Source: Acidobacteriota bacterium (lineage in GTDB: Bacteria; Acidobacteriota; Terriglobia; Terriglobales; SCQP01). Taken from it: DNA of 64,000 nucleotides. A model generated the notes under the pieces. It was not told the DNA's origin, ran no database searches, and saw only the letters and a program-made list of their open reading frames with translations. The DNA lies in contig DAHVCP010000028.1 of the NCBI GenBank assembly GCA_027314025.1, positions 56,065 to 120,064 on the forward strand, read 5' to 3'. The translations under genes were made by a program, and so were the position numbers. This document shows, one piece after another, positions 43,865-55,589 of this stretch (positions within the stretch are counted from its first letter, which is position 1; each line of letters opens with the position of its first letter).

Positions 43865-43918
43865 TCTTACCGCGGCGAGTTAGGCGGCACACGATCGCAG
43901 CGATCCGGAGCCCAAGGC

Positions 43919-45349
43919 TCATGGCATCGGTTCGCGGGCGAGGAGGACGCGGAGTTCGGTCATATCCTCGATGGCGGCGCGCAGGCCTTCGCGGCCCAGG
44001 CCAGATTGCTTGACGCCGCCGTAGGGCATGGGCTCGACGCGGGAGGCGGAGACGTCATTGAGCACCAAGCCGCCGACCTGCAATGCGCGGAACGCGCGCC
44101 AGATGACATCCCAGTCGCGGGTGAACAGGCCGGCTTGCAAGCCATAGCGGCTGGCATTGGCGGCGGCGAAGGCCTCCTCGGGCGTGGCGTAGGGCTGCAA
44201 GACCAGCAGGGGCGCGAAGGCCTCCTCGCGGCAGACCTGCATTTCCGGGCGGGCGTTTTCGATCACCGCGGGAGTAAGCAAACCGCCGTCGCGCTGGCCG
44301 CCGCAGAGCAGGCGGGCGCCGCCGGCGACGGCTTCGCGGATCCACTGCTCGGCGCGATGCGCGGCTTGGTCGGTGATCATGGGACCGACGTCGGTGGCGG
44401 GGTCGAGCGGATCGCCGAGGCGCAGCGCTTGGGCGCGCGCGACCAGCTTGTCGCGCAAAGCGGCGTAGACGGATTGCTGCGCGAAGACGCGCTGGGCCGA
44501 AATGCAGCTTTGCCCGGCGTAGCCGAAGCCGCCGGCGGCGAGGCGCTCGGCCGCCCAGTCGAGATCGGCGTCGGCGTGGACGATATTGGCGGCGTTGCCA
44601 CCCAGCTCCAACGCCACGTGCTTGCTGCCGGCGCGGGCGCGCAAGGGCCAGCCGACCGCGGCGCTGCCGGTGAACGAGATCATCGCCACGCGGTCGTCGG
44701 CAAGCAGCGGCGCGACGGCATCGGCGCCGCCGGCGACGATGTTGACCGCCCCGGCGGGCAGGTCCAGGCCCTGCGCCAACTCGCCCAGGCGCAGCGCGGT
44801 CAGCGGGGTGCGGGGCGAGGCTTTGATGAGGATGGTGTTGCCCGCGGCCACGGCAGGGGCCAGCTTGTGCAGGACCAGGTTGAGGGGAAAGTTGAACGGC
44901 GTGATGCCGGCGATTAGACCGCGGGGAAAGCGGCGGGCGATGGCGAATTTGCCTTCGGCGCCGGGAGCGACGTCCAGCGGCTGCCACTCGCCGGCGATGC
45001 GCTCGGCTTCGGCGGCGGCGGTGTGCAGCGTGAGGCGGGCGCGGGCGACTTCGACGCGGGCGTCGCGCAGCGGCTTGCCTGCCTCTTGGGCCATCAGCTC
45101 CGCCAGTTCATCTTGCACCAGCGTGACCGCTCGTTCCAGTTCCAGCAGGGCGTCACGGCGGCGGTGCGCCGGCAGGACGGACATCTCCTCGCGGGCACCG
45201 GCGGCGGCATCCAGAGCGCGCTCCATTTCCAATCCGGTGGCGTCACCGGCTTCGCCGGCCACATCGCCGCTGAATGGCGAACGCACCTCCCGGGGGCGTT
45301 CCGGCATCATCAGCTCGCCGCCGATCAAAAAGGGATAGGTTCGCGCCAT
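43919..45349 (-). CDS. NAD(P)-dependent aldehyde dehydrogenase
   Basis: 476 residues, ALDH superfamily. Catalytic Cys282 (GYAGQSCISAQR), general base Glu248 (ALELGGNAANIV) and the cofactor segment ITPFNFPLNL with SFTGSAAVG are present. The sequence is closest in style to the broad-specificity group often annotated as phosphonoacetaldehyde or lactaldehyde dehydrogenase. The ATG follows GGGGAGA. It is divergent from etfB. Substrate unknown. Confidence 0.9.
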   Translation of the reverse strand: MARTYPFLIGGELMMPERPREVRSPFSGDVAGEAGDATGLEMERALDAAAGAREEMSVLPAHRRRDALLELERAVTLVQDELAELMAQEAGKPLRDARVEVARARLTLHTAAAEAERIAGEWQPLDVAPGAEGKFAIARRFPRGLIAGITPFNFPLNLVLHKLAPAVAAGNTILIKASPRTPLTALRLGELAQGLDLPAGAVNIVAGGADAVAPLLADDRVAMISFTGSAAVGWPLRARAGSKHVALELGGNAANIVHADADLDWAAERLAAGGFGYAGQSCISAQRVFAQQSVYAALRDKLVARAQALRLGDPLDPATDVGPMITDQAAHRAEQWIREAVAGGARLLCGGQRDGGLLTPAVIENARPEMQVCREEAFAPLLVLQPYATPEEAFAAANASRYGLQAGLFTRDWDVIWRAFRALQVGGLVLNDVSASRVEPMPYGGVKQSGLGREGLRAAIEDMTELRVLLAREPMP

Positions 45350-45531
45350 AGGTTCATTCTCCCCCCGGAGCCGGCATTGCGCCGCGATGCCCGCGTGGAC
45401 GCGCCGCGTCGCCGCCGGCGGCGTGGCGTTTTGGGCATTGTGACGACCGGCGGGTCACCAGCCGCCGGCTCCGCGCCGCCTGGTGGCTCGCAACCCGGTG
45501 TGCCATACTGAACCGTTTTGGAGGACGGCGC

Positions 45532-46314
45532 TTGAAGATTCTGGTTTGTCTAAAGCAAGTTCCCGCCAAGGACGCTCCCGTCAAGGTCGCCAGCGACGGA
45601 GCGAATGCGGGCAAATGGATCCGCGACGACGTCGGCTATGAGACCAACGAGCCCGACGCCTACGCGCTGGAGGAGGCGCTGCGGCAAAAGGAGGCGCACG
45701 GCGGCGAGGTGGTGGCGCTGACGGTTGGGCCGGCGCGGGCCGCGCAGGTGCTGCGCGAAGCGCTGGCCAAGGGCGCGGATCGGGCGGTGCATGTGCTGGG
45801 CGACGATTTGGCGGCGCTGGACAGCTACGCCGCCGCGGAGGCCATCTCCCGCGCCATCGCCGGACAGGGCTTCGACCTGATCTTCACCGGATTGCAGTCC
45901 GCCGATTTTGGCTTCGGACAGACCGGCGTGGTCTTGGCCGAACTGCTCGGCATTCCGCACTCGACGATCATCATGCAGGTGGAACCGATCGCGGGCGGCG
46001 TGCGGGTGAAACGGGAGCTGGAGGGGGGATTTTTTCAATTCCAGGAGCTGCCGACGCCGGCGGTGCTGACCATCCAAAGCGGGATCAACAAACTGCGCTA
46101 TGCGACATTGATGGGTATCAAGCAGGCGAAATCCAAGCCGCTGGCGCAGGTGACAGCGGCGGATCTGGGCGTTACGCCAGCGCTGAACCGGCAGGCGATC
46201 CAGCGGCTGTACGTGCCGGTGAAAACCAAAAAGACCGAAATGCTGACCGGCGCGGCGGCGCAGGTGGCGGGCCAGTTGGCGGCGCGCCTAAAGAATGATT
46301 TGCGGGTGATCTAA
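45532..46314 (+). CDS. etfB: Electron transfer flavoprotein beta subunit
   Basis: 260 residues. Starts MKILVCLKQVPAKDAPVKV and has the signature segment VKRELEGGFFQFQELPTPAVLTIQ. With EtfA it binds FAD and AMP and carries electrons from acyl-CoA and other dehydrogenases. The TTG start follows GGAGG with a 7-nt gap; a CATACT -10-like hexamer is at 45504-45509. etfA begins directly after the stop. Confidence 0.96.
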   Translation: MKILVCLKQVPAKDAPVKVASDGANAGKWIRDDVGYETNEPDAYALEEALRQKEAHGGEVVALTVGPARAAQVLREALAKGADRAVHVLGDDLAALDSYAAAEAISRAIAGQGFDLIFTGLQSADFGFGQTGVVLAELLGIPHSTIIMQVEPIAGGVRVKRELEGGFFQFQELPTPAVLTIQSGINKLRYATLMGIKQAKSKPLAQVTAADLGVTPALNRQAIQRLYVPVKTKKTEMLTGAAAQVAGQLAARLKNDLRVI

Positions 46315-47301
46315 ATGGCGGATGAAATCTTAGTCGTCGCCGAATCGCGCAACCAGCAACTGGCGCCGTCCACCGCCGAGGTGGTGACGGCGGCGCAAAA
46401 GCTGGCCGCCGACACCGGAGCGGAATTGCGTTTGCTGGCGCTGGAAGGGCCGGCGGAGGACTTGTGCGCCGCGCTGGCGGGATTCCAATCGGCGGGCGTG
46501 CTGCGCGCGCGGCATGAGGCGCTGGCGGCGTATTCGCCGGAAGCGTACACGCAAGCCCTGGTGCAGGTGCTCAGCCGCCGGCAGCCGCGCTATGTGCTGT
46601 TCGCGCACAGCTACCGCACGCGCGATTTCGCCCCGCGGCTGGCCACGCGGATGGGCCGGGCGTTCATCAGCGACGTCACCGCCGTGCGCGTGGAGAATGG
46701 GCGGACGATCGCCAGCCGGCCGATGTTCGAGGGGCGTCTGGCCGCCGACACGGTGTTCCTGGGCGAACCGCCGTATTTCCTTTCCGTGCAGATCGGCGTG
46801 TTTCGCGGCGACCAAGCCGCACGCGCCGCCGCGCCGGTGGCGGTCAGCGACGAGGGGGTGACGCCGGCCGCCGGACCGGGCAAGACCGAAGCACCGTTCC
46901 AGGAAGCCAAACACGCCGTGGATTTGACCCAGGCCGCCGTGATCGTGGCGGTGGGCCGCGGCATCAAGGAAGCCAAGAATTTGGAGCTGGCGCAAAAGCT
47001 GGCGGCGGCGTTGGGCGGAGAAATCGCGGCGTCGCGGCCGATCTGCGACAGCGGTTGGCTGCCGATGGACCGCCAAGTGGGCTCCTCGGGGCAGACCGTG
47101 GCGCCGAAGCTGTATGTCGCCGTCGGCGTCTCGGGGGCGATTCAGCATTTGGTGGGCATGAAGGGCTCGCGCGCGGTGGTGGCGATCAACAAGGATCCGG
47201 AAGCGCCGATCTTCGAGGTCGCCGACGTGGGCGCGGTCGGCGATCTGTTTGAAATTGTCCCCGCGCTGACGGCGGAGATCGAAAAACTGCGCCAGGGCTA
47301 G
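46315..47301 (+). CDS. etfA: Electron transfer flavoprotein alpha subunit
   Basis: 328 residues. The C-terminal FAD-binding domain includes VAVGRGIKEAKNLELAQKLA, SRPICDSGWLPMDRQVGSSG and YVAVGVSGAIQHLVGMKGS, all typical. The start codon follows the etfB stop without a gap. With EtfB and the downstream quinone oxidoreductase it forms the path from dehydrogenases to the respiratory chain. Confidence 0.97.
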   Translation: MADEILVVAESRNQQLAPSTAEVVTAAQKLAADTGAELRLLALEGPAEDLCAALAGFQSAGVLRARHEALAAYSPEAYTQALVQVLSRRQPRYVLFAHSYRTRDFAPRLATRMGRAFISDVTAVRVENGRTIASRPMFEGRLAADTVFLGEPPYFLSVQIGVFRGDQAARAAAPVAVSDEGVTPAAGPGKTEAPFQEAKHAVDLTQAAVIVAVGRGIKEAKNLELAQKLAAALGGEIAASRPICDSGWLPMDRQVGSSGQTVAPKLYVAVGVSGAIQHLVGMKGSRAVVAINKDPEAPIFEVADVGAVGDLFEIVPALTAEIEKLRQG

Positions 47302-47382
47302 TTGCCGTCGCGCCCGGCCGCGGCGCGCCGCCCGGCGGGCGCCTGCGGCCACGGCACGCCAGGGTCTCCTTCCATTCCTGTC

Positions 47383-49038
<1,656 letters not shown>

Positions 49039-49140
49039 CGCCGCGGAAACATCCTTTTGGGCCGCCGCATCGGGCGCCGCCGCGCCGCGATGGCGGCGCG
49101 GTGTCACAATGGTAGTGATCCAAGAAAGGAGCCTGATTCG

Positions 49141-49755
<615 letters not shown>

Positions 49756-49817
49756 CGCCGCCGTTGTCATCGCTGGACGCGGGCCCAGCCGCGCCCGCGG
49801 CGCGGCGCCCCGCTTGT

Positions 49818-49862
49818 GCGCCGGCTGGGCCGAGGGCCATGCGCGCCCGGCCCAGCCGGCGC
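49818..49862. terminator. 14-bp perfect stem-loop between sodA and rseP
   Basis: GCGCCGGCTGGGCC (49818-49831) and its exact reverse complement (49849-49862) flank a 17-nt loop. The genes on both sides converge on it. No T-tract is present, so it would act as a bidirectional block to transcription or an RNA 3'-end stabiliser. Confidence 0.5.
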
Positions 49863-50006
49863 GGGAGCAACTCCGCGGCGCGCCCGCCCCGCAGTGCGCT
49901 GCGCACCACTCGAGCCGCCGCGGGGCGAATTGAGCGCGCCGTCGAACCCTGGCCGGGCCAAGCCGGCCGCGGTGCCGCGACCTAGGCCTAACTGCGGCGG
50001 GCCGGC

Positions 50007-51347
50007 CTACCCCTTGCCGCCGTGCACCACCACGCGCACGATGTCGTTGTAGATGACGAAAGTCATCAGCAGCACCAAGAAGGCAAAGCCCGCCTGATAG
50101 ACCCGTTCCTTGATGCGCAGGCTGACGTCGTGGCGCAGCAGGCTTTCCAACAATAAGAACAGAATCGCGCCGCCATCCAGCACCGGAATCGGCAGCAAGT
50201 TCAAGATGCCGAGGTTGAGGCTGATGATGGAGATGAAGCCGATCAGCGGAATCACGGTGGGTTGCCGCGCCATCTGCCCGGCCATGGCGGCGATGGACAC
50301 CGGCCCTTGCAGCGCGGTCAGCGAGGAATGGCGCGTGACCAGGCGGCCGACCAGATCCAAGATCAGCGTGGAATATTTGGCGTTCTCATGCAGCGATTGC
50401 CGCAACGCCGCGGTGAAGGGCAAATGAACGTACTTGACCAGGCGCAGCGCCACGCCCACCATCCAGCGCTTGGGCATGCCCGCGGCGCTTTCCCAGCGCG
50501 GATGCACCGTGATCTGTTGCGCCGACCCGCCACGCAGTACGGTCAGCTTGGCGGGCGCGCCGTCGCCATGCTGCAACGCCGTTGTCAGCTGCTCGGGGGA
50601 AAGCACGCGATGGCCATTCACGGCGGTAATGCGATCGCCGGCACGCAGGCCGGCCGCCTGGGCCGGCGAATGCGGCATGACCTGATCCACGTAGACCGGC
50701 TGCGCCGGCAGCAATCCCAGCCCGAAACCCGCCCCTTGCGCTTCACTGGATGGCACCAGCGTCACTTGCCGCGTGCCGCCGGGCGCCTGGACCGTTAGCG
50801 GCAGCCGGTGGCCTTGCGCCAGCGCCGCCTGCACCCCCACCTGTTGCCAGGTGGGGTTCTGCACGCCATCGGCGGCGATGATGCGGTCGCCCGCCGCCAG
50901 CCCGGCGCGCGCCGCTTGCGAGCGCGGCTGCACGGCGGCGATGATCGCCGGCTGGTCCAGCACCGTGTCCTCGGGAAACTGCCGCATGTAGACGGGAATC
51001 AGCAGCCCGATCGCCAGCAACACGTTCATTGCCGGGCCGGCGCAGACGATGACGAGCCGCTGCCAGCGAGGTTTCGAGGCCAGGTCACCCGGCCGGATCA
51101 CCACTTGCTGGCTGAGGTCGCTGGGCAACTCGCCCGCCATTTTGACGTAGCCGCCCAACGGCAGGGCGCGGATGCAATAGTCCGTCCCGCCGCGGCGGAT
51201 GCCGGCCAGGCGCGTGCCAAATCCCAGGGAAAAGGTTTCCACGCGCACGCCAAACGCCTTGGCGGCGATAAAGTGCCCCAGTTCGTGCAAGAAAATGATC
51301 ACGCCCAGGACAATGGCGACCGCAACGATGTCGGTCAATATGTTCAT
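50007..51347 (-). CDS. rseP: Site-2 protease RseP (M50 zinc metalloprotease)
   Basis: 446 residues. The HELGH zinc motif is His21-Glu22-His25 in the first membrane helix. Two PDZ domains (about 125-195 and 205-290) and a C-terminal helix with the second motif NLLPIPVLDGG are present, about four transmembrane helices in all. It cuts membrane-embedded anti-sigma factors and signal-peptide remnants. It follows dxr (8 nt) in the cdsA-dxr-rseP cluster. Confidence 0.95.
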   Translation of the reverse strand: MNILTDIVAVAIVLGVIIFLHELGHFIAAKAFGVRVETFSLGFGTRLAGIRRGGTDYCIRALPLGGYVKMAGELPSDLSQQVVIRPGDLASKPRWQRLVIVCAGPAMNVLLAIGLLIPVYMRQFPEDTVLDQPAIIAAVQPRSQAARAGLAAGDRIIAADGVQNPTWQQVGVQAALAQGHRLPLTVQAPGGTRQVTLVPSSEAQGAGFGLGLLPAQPVYVDQVMPHSPAQAAGLRAGDRITAVNGHRVLSPEQLTTALQHGDGAPAKLTVLRGGSAQQITVHPRWESAAGMPKRWMVGVALRLVKYVHLPFTAALRQSLHENAKYSTLILDLVGRLVTRHSSLTALQGPVSIAAMAGQMARQPTVIPLIGFISIISLNLGILNLLPIPVLDGGAILFLLLESLLRHDVSLRIKERVYQAGFAFLVLLMTFVIYNDIVRVVVHGGKG

Positions 51348-51355
51348 GTTGCTTC

Positions 51356-52576
51356 CTACCGCGCCGCCGCGCTTCCATCCGCGCCGCGCCGCTCGGCTCG
51401 TGCTCGTACGCGCTCCTGCGCCGCCCGCCGTGCCGCCGCATCAGCTGCTTGGGCGTCGGCCAGTTGGTCCATCTTTAGATGTTGCCAGGACCCCAGCACG
51501 TCTTCCACCACGGCGCTGATGTCCAGAAACGACAATTGTCCCGCATGGAAGGCCTCGACCGCCACCTCATCGGCGGCGTTCAGGACCGCTCCGGCCGCGC
51601 CGCCCGCGCGCCACGCCTGGCGGGCGAGGCGCAGTGCCCGCAACCGCCCCTCATCGGCGCGGCGAAACTCCAGCCGCGCGACCGCGGCTAGGTCTAGTTT
51701 CTCGCGTTTCGTGGCCTCGCGAGCCGGGTAGGTGAGGGCATATTGGATGGGGGTGCGCATATCCGCCGTGCCCAATTGCGCCATGACCGAGCCGTCACGG
51801 TAGGCCACCAGGGAATGCACGATGGATTGCGGGTGGATCAGCACCTCCACATTGGATTCCTCCAACGCGAACAAGTGACACGCCTCGATCAGCTCAAAGC
51901 CTTTATTCATCAGCGTCGCGGAATCCGTGGTGATGCGCCGTCCCATGCGCCAGGTGGGATGGCGCAGCGCGTCGGCCGGGGTCGCCGCGCGCAGCTGCTG
52001 CTCCGTCCAATCCAAAAACGGGCCTCCGGAGGCGGTCAGGATCAGCCGCTCGACCTCGCCGCTCCGTCCCGCGCGCAGGCATTGGTGAATGGCGCTGTGC
52101 TCGCTGTCCACGGGCAGAATGGTTCCTCCGCCCTGCGCCGCCGCGCGCATCAAGATGGGTCCGGCGGCGACCAGCGCCTCTTTGTTCGCCAGCGCCAGCG
52201 TCTTGCCCCGCGCCAGCGCCGCCTCCGCCGCCGCCAGCCCCGGCACGCCGACGGTGGCCAGCAGCAGAACGTCATAGTCCAACCCCGCGGCCAGATCGCG
52301 CAGCCCGGCTGCGCCGGCGGCAATCTCCGGTTCGGGCCGGACGTTGCGCGCCGCCAGCTCGGCGCGCAGATGCGGAATCAGCTCCGCCGCGCCGACGCCC
52401 AACGCGCGCGGACGCCAGCGCGCCGCCAGCTCCGCCAGGGCGCCGACGTTCCGGCCGGCCGCCAGGGCGGCGATCTCGAACTCCGCTTCCCGCTCGGCGA
52501 TCACTTGCAGCGTGCTGCCGCCGATCGAGCCGGTCGCGCCGAATAACGCCACGCGGCGCCGTCCCGCGCCGCTCAA
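51356..52576 (-). CDS. dxr: 1-deoxy-D-xylulose 5-phosphate reductoisomerase
   Basis: About 406 residues, the second step of the MEP isoprenoid pathway, NADPH-dependent. N-terminal LFGATGSIG binds NADPH; LANKEALVAAG, PVDSEHSAIHQ (metal-binding Asp/Glu) and TASGGPFLD are active-site segments. The start is placed at a TTG that overlaps the cdsA stop (TTGA) and gives the expected N-terminus; a GTG at 52600 would add eight residues. The C-terminal tail is Ala/Arg-rich and longer than in E. coli. Confidence 0.94.
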   Translation of the reverse strand: MSGAGRRRVALFGATGSIGGSTLQVIAEREAEFEIAALAAGRNVGALAELAARWRPRALGVGAAELIPHLRAELAARNVRPEPEIAAGAAGLRDLAAGLDYDVLLLATVGVPGLAAAEAALARGKTLALANKEALVAAGPILMRAAAQGGGTILPVDSEHSAIHQCLRAGRSGEVERLILTASGGPFLDWTEQQLRAATPADALRHPTWRMGRRITTDSATLMNKGFELIEACHLFALEESNVEVLIHPQSIVHSLVAYRDGSVMAQLGTADMRTPIQYALTYPAREATKREKLDLAAVARLEFRRADEGRLRALRLARQAWRAGGAAGAVLNAADEVAVEAFHAGQLSFLDISAVVEDVLGSWQHLKMDQLADAQAADAAARRAAQERVRARAERRGADGSAAAR

Positions 52577-53520
52577 AACCGCACCGCCAAAAACCACCAC
52601 AGCACCGGCGCCGCCAGCAGCAGCGCATCAATGCGATCCAATATGCCTCCGTGGCCGGGCAGCATCCGTCCCGAATCCTTGACTCCGGCGCTGCGCTTGA
52701 AGCCCGACTCCACCAGATCGCCCGCCTGCGCCGCCACGTTCAGCACCGCGCCCAGCGCCGCGCCCATGGCCAGCATCGCCGCCGCCGGCCGCGCCGCGTG
52801 GCCCGCCGTATCCACCAAGGCCCAGCTCAGCGCCGCGCCGGCGATCACCGCCGCCGCCAGCGAGGCCCACGCCCCCACCCAGGTTTTTTTCGGACTCAGG
52901 CGCGGCGCCATGGGCCGCCGTCCCCAGCGCCGCCCGGCGTAATAGGCCGCCGTGTCGCCCAGCCACACCACCCCAAACAGCACCAAAATCCACCAGCGGC
53001 CGTGGGCCGCGGTGCGCGCCGGAATCAGCAACCCCAACAGCAGCGCCGGATAGAACACGCCCAGCCAGCCCAGCGCCGCGCCGCGCGCGTCGGTCTCCCG
53101 CAAGGAGCGAAACAGCATGGCCACCCCGGCCAGCACCAAAACCGCCAGCACTGCCCCGGCCCGTTGCGGCGCCGGCTGGCCGAGGGCCGCCGCCAGCGCC
53201 GCCGAGGCGGCCAAGCCCCAAACGCGATAGGGGCGCGCCGCGGCGAACAAGCCATAAAACTCCCACTGCGCCAGCGCCGCCACCGCCCACAGCAACGCAG
53301 CGAACAACCATCCCGGCGCCCACAACTCCGCCGCGACCGCCGCCGGCGCCAAGATGGCGGCAGTGAGTACACGGCTCCTGCCGCCGCCGCGACGCGCCGG
53401 CCCCCGAGCCGCGGAGCCGCCCCGCGGCGATGGTGTTTCCGGTGCCGGTGTCTCCGGCGTCAGCTCGTGGCGCGGCCCGGCGGACGCCATCGCATCATCG
53501 CTGTTTTCCGTATCGGCCAT
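52573..53520 (-). CDS. cdsA: Phosphatidate cytidylyltransferase
   Basis: 315 residues. An N-terminal Pro/Gly/Arg-rich stretch of about 50 residues precedes about seven transmembrane helices. The C-terminal family signature is complete: SGFKRSAGVKDSG-, LPGHGGILDRID. It makes CDP-diacylglycerol for phospholipid synthesis. No uppS/ispU gene precedes it, unlike in many bacteria. The stop overlaps the dxr start. Confidence 0.94.
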   Translation of the reverse strand: MADTENSDDAMASAGPRHELTPETPAPETPSPRGGSAARGPARRGGGRSRVLTAAILAPAAVAAELWAPGWLFAALLWAVAALAQWEFYGLFAAARPYRVWGLAASAALAAALGQPAPQRAGAVLAVLVLAGVAMLFRSLRETDARGAALGWLGVFYPALLLGLLIPARTAAHGRWWILVLFGVVWLGDTAAYYAGRRWGRRPMAPRLSPKKTWVGAWASLAAAVIAGAALSWALVDTAGHAARPAAAMLAMGAALGAVLNVAAQAGDLVESGFKRSAGVKDSGRMLPGHGGILDRIDALLLAAPVLWWFLAVRF

Positions 53521-53525
53521 CCCGC

Positions 53526-54761
53526 TTAGCGATCCCGCAGCAATCCGATCACGTCGTCCACCGTGATGATGCCGACCAGGTGGCGATGAGCATCCACGAC
53601 GGCCAGCGTGGTCAGGTTGTATTTATCGAATAATTCCGCGATCTTGCTGTCCTTATCTTCCGCCGCCACCGCCGGCGCCTCCATGGCCAGGCTGTTCAGC
53701 GTGGCGTCCTGGGCGGCCAACAGCAACCGCGCCAGCGGCACCATGCCGGCCAAATGCTGCTGCTCGTCGGTAATGAAGATGGCGTGCACGCCTTCCACCG
53801 GCGCCTCGAATTTGCGCAGCGCGGCGATGGCGTCGGCCACCTTGGCCGCTCCGGGCAACACCAAGAAGTCCGTGGTCATGCGGCCGCCGGCGGTGTCCTC
53901 GGGATAGTCCAGCAGCTCGCTGACTTCTTCCCGCTCCTCGGCGCGCATGTCTTCCAGAATCCCTTCGCTCACCTCCTCGGGCAGCTCGGCCAGCACGTCG
54001 GCGGCTTCGTCCGGCTCCATCTCCTCGACGATGTCGGCGGCTTTGCCCTTGGCCAGGCTTGCCAACAGCGCCCGCTGGAAGCGCGGCTCGACCTCGCCGA
54101 GCACCTCGGCGGCGACTTCATTGTTCAGCGTCTGGAACACGGCCCCGCGCTCCGCCGGCGCCAAATCCTCGACGATATCCGCCAGGTCCGCCGGATGCAG
54201 CCGCGACAAGGCGCCGTAGCTGATCTGGAGCCTCACCCTCCGCGCCGGGTCGGTCTCCACGAGATCGAACAGATGCCAGGGAATCACCCGCGGCCGGCCG
54301 CGGGTGGAGAACCAAATCATCCAGCGGCGCGGCAGCACCCCTTGCGTCAGCCGCCGTAGGGCGCCGCCGAAGCCGACATCCACCTGCACCGCCCGCAGGT
54401 CCACGCCGGGGTCGCGGTGCATCGCCTCAAAGTCCACATCGTTGATGCGCACCACCTTGCGGCCGTGCACGTCAATGATCTGCTGATCCAGCATGTCCCG
54501 CCGTACCCATAACGGCCCGCTCTCGGCCCCGCCGCTGGCCAAGGGCGCGGGCTGCGCTTCCGGCCGGAGCCGAAAGCCGGCGGGACTCACCGCCGCCAGC
54601 CGCGCCGGCGCCGCCCAGAGGCGTCCGCCTTGGGAATAGATCAGGCTCTGCACCCGGCTGGGGTCCTGGCCGGGATCAATGGCCACTTCGCGCAACTTGC
54701 CCAGCGTCCGCCCGGCGGCGTCCGTAATCGGCAGGCCCAGCAATTCGGTGAAGTAATACAT
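53526..54761 (-). CDS. PRC-barrel, MgtE N-domain and CBS-pair protein without membrane domain
   Basis: 411 residues. A PRC-barrel-like part (about 1-100, YFTELLGLPITDAAG), a second PRC-like part (about 95-175), an MgtE N-domain of alpha repeats (about 180-285, LHPADLADIVEDLAP, EEREEVSELLDY) and two CBS motifs (about 290-410) follow each other, and the protein ends at the CBS pair. The MgtE membrane channel is absent, so this is probably a cytosolic magnesium or nucleotide sensor rather than a transporter. It is 5 nt upstream of cdsA. Confidence 0.85.
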   Translation of the reverse strand: MYYFTELLGLPITDAAGRTLGKLREVAIDPGQDPSRVQSLIYSQGGRLWAAPARLAAVSPAGFRLRPEAQPAPLASGGAESGPLWVRRDMLDQQIIDVHGRKVVRINDVDFEAMHRDPGVDLRAVQVDVGFGGALRRLTQGVLPRRWMIWFSTRGRPRVIPWHLFDLVETDPARRVRLQISYGALSRLHPADLADIVEDLAPAERGAVFQTLNNEVAAEVLGEVEPRFQRALLASLAKGKAADIVEEMEPDEAADVLAELPEEVSEGILEDMRAEEREEVSELLDYPEDTAGGRMTTDFLVLPGAAKVADAIAALRKFEAPVEGVHAIFITDEQQHLAGMVPLARLLLAAQDATLNSLAMEAPAVAAEDKDSKIAELFDKYNLTTLAVVDAHRHLVGIITVDDVIGLLRDR

Positions 54762-55029
54762 CGGCTCCCGCTACTAGTAGAACATGCAACGGAAGCGATT
54801 CCGCCGCCGCCGGAAGCCCGCGGCGGCCCGCTTCCGCACGCGCCGCCCGCGGCTCCGCGCCGGCTTTGGGCGCCGGACTCTCGGCCCATGCCCAGCCCGC
54901 CGCGCCGCACCCTGTCGCCGCGGCTGGCATTGACCTTTGCCACCGTCCGCCGTAGTCTGTGGGTGCGTGGCCGGACCGCGCCGTCCCGAAGTTCGGGCGC
55001 GGCCCCCGCGGCAATGCCGGAGGCTAGTT

Positions 55030-55377
55030 ATGGAAAAGCCCGCGCAGAATATTCAAGATTCCTTTCTCAACAACGCCCGCAAGGAAAAGCTGATCATTAC
55101 TATTTACCTACTCAGCGGCGTAAAACTTTCTGGGCGCATCCGTAGTTTTGACAAATACTGTCTGGTGCTGGAAACCAGCAACCAGGAGCAATTGATTTTT
55201 AAGCATGCCATCTCCACCGTGGTGATGCTGCGCGCCGCCGGGCGGGAGGCGCGAGAGAACTGGACGGACCGCCACGCTCATGCCGCCCCCCATGCCGCTG
55301 CGGCCGCGGCGCCGGAGGCGGAACCGGCCGCTCCCGCCGCCGCTCCGGCGCCGGCGACGGAAGCCAGCAGCGCCTAG
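55030..55377 (+). CDS. hfq: RNA chaperone Hfq
   Basis: 115 residues. The Sm core (about 5-68) has Gln8, the FDKYCLVLE Sm1 region and FKHAIST in Sm2 (YKHAIST in E. coli, so Phe replaces Tyr57). After it comes an acidic-to-Ala/Pro/His-rich tail (about 78-115). It binds small RNAs and mRNAs as a hexamer. The ATG follows GGAGG with a 6-nt gap. hflX follows. Confidence 0.95.
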   Translation: MEKPAQNIQDSFLNNARKEKLIITIYLLSGVKLSGRIRSFDKYCLVLETSNQEQLIFKHAISTVVMLRAAGREARENWTDRHAHAAPHAAAAAAPEAEPAAPAAAPAPATEASSA

Positions 55378-55589
55378 CCGGCGGAATGCCCCGGATGGCG
55401 GCGCAGCCGCCCAACTTGGAGCGCTCCGCTTGCCCCACTGCAGGACGCTGGGCTGCGCCTTGCCAGTCGCCGCCGCATGACCCAACCGCCTCGCCTCTGT
55501 CGTGGCCCGGCGCGCCCAGCGCCGTTCGTTCCGCTTGGCTCGACCCTGTAATGTGATCACCTCCGCCTCACCGCCTCCGCGCCCGCACC

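Noticed and set aside
47302..47382. TTG start for the ETF-quinone oxidoreductase
   Set aside because: The extra 27 residues are Arg/Ala/Pro-rich and unlike the family; the ATG at 47383 gives the normal length.
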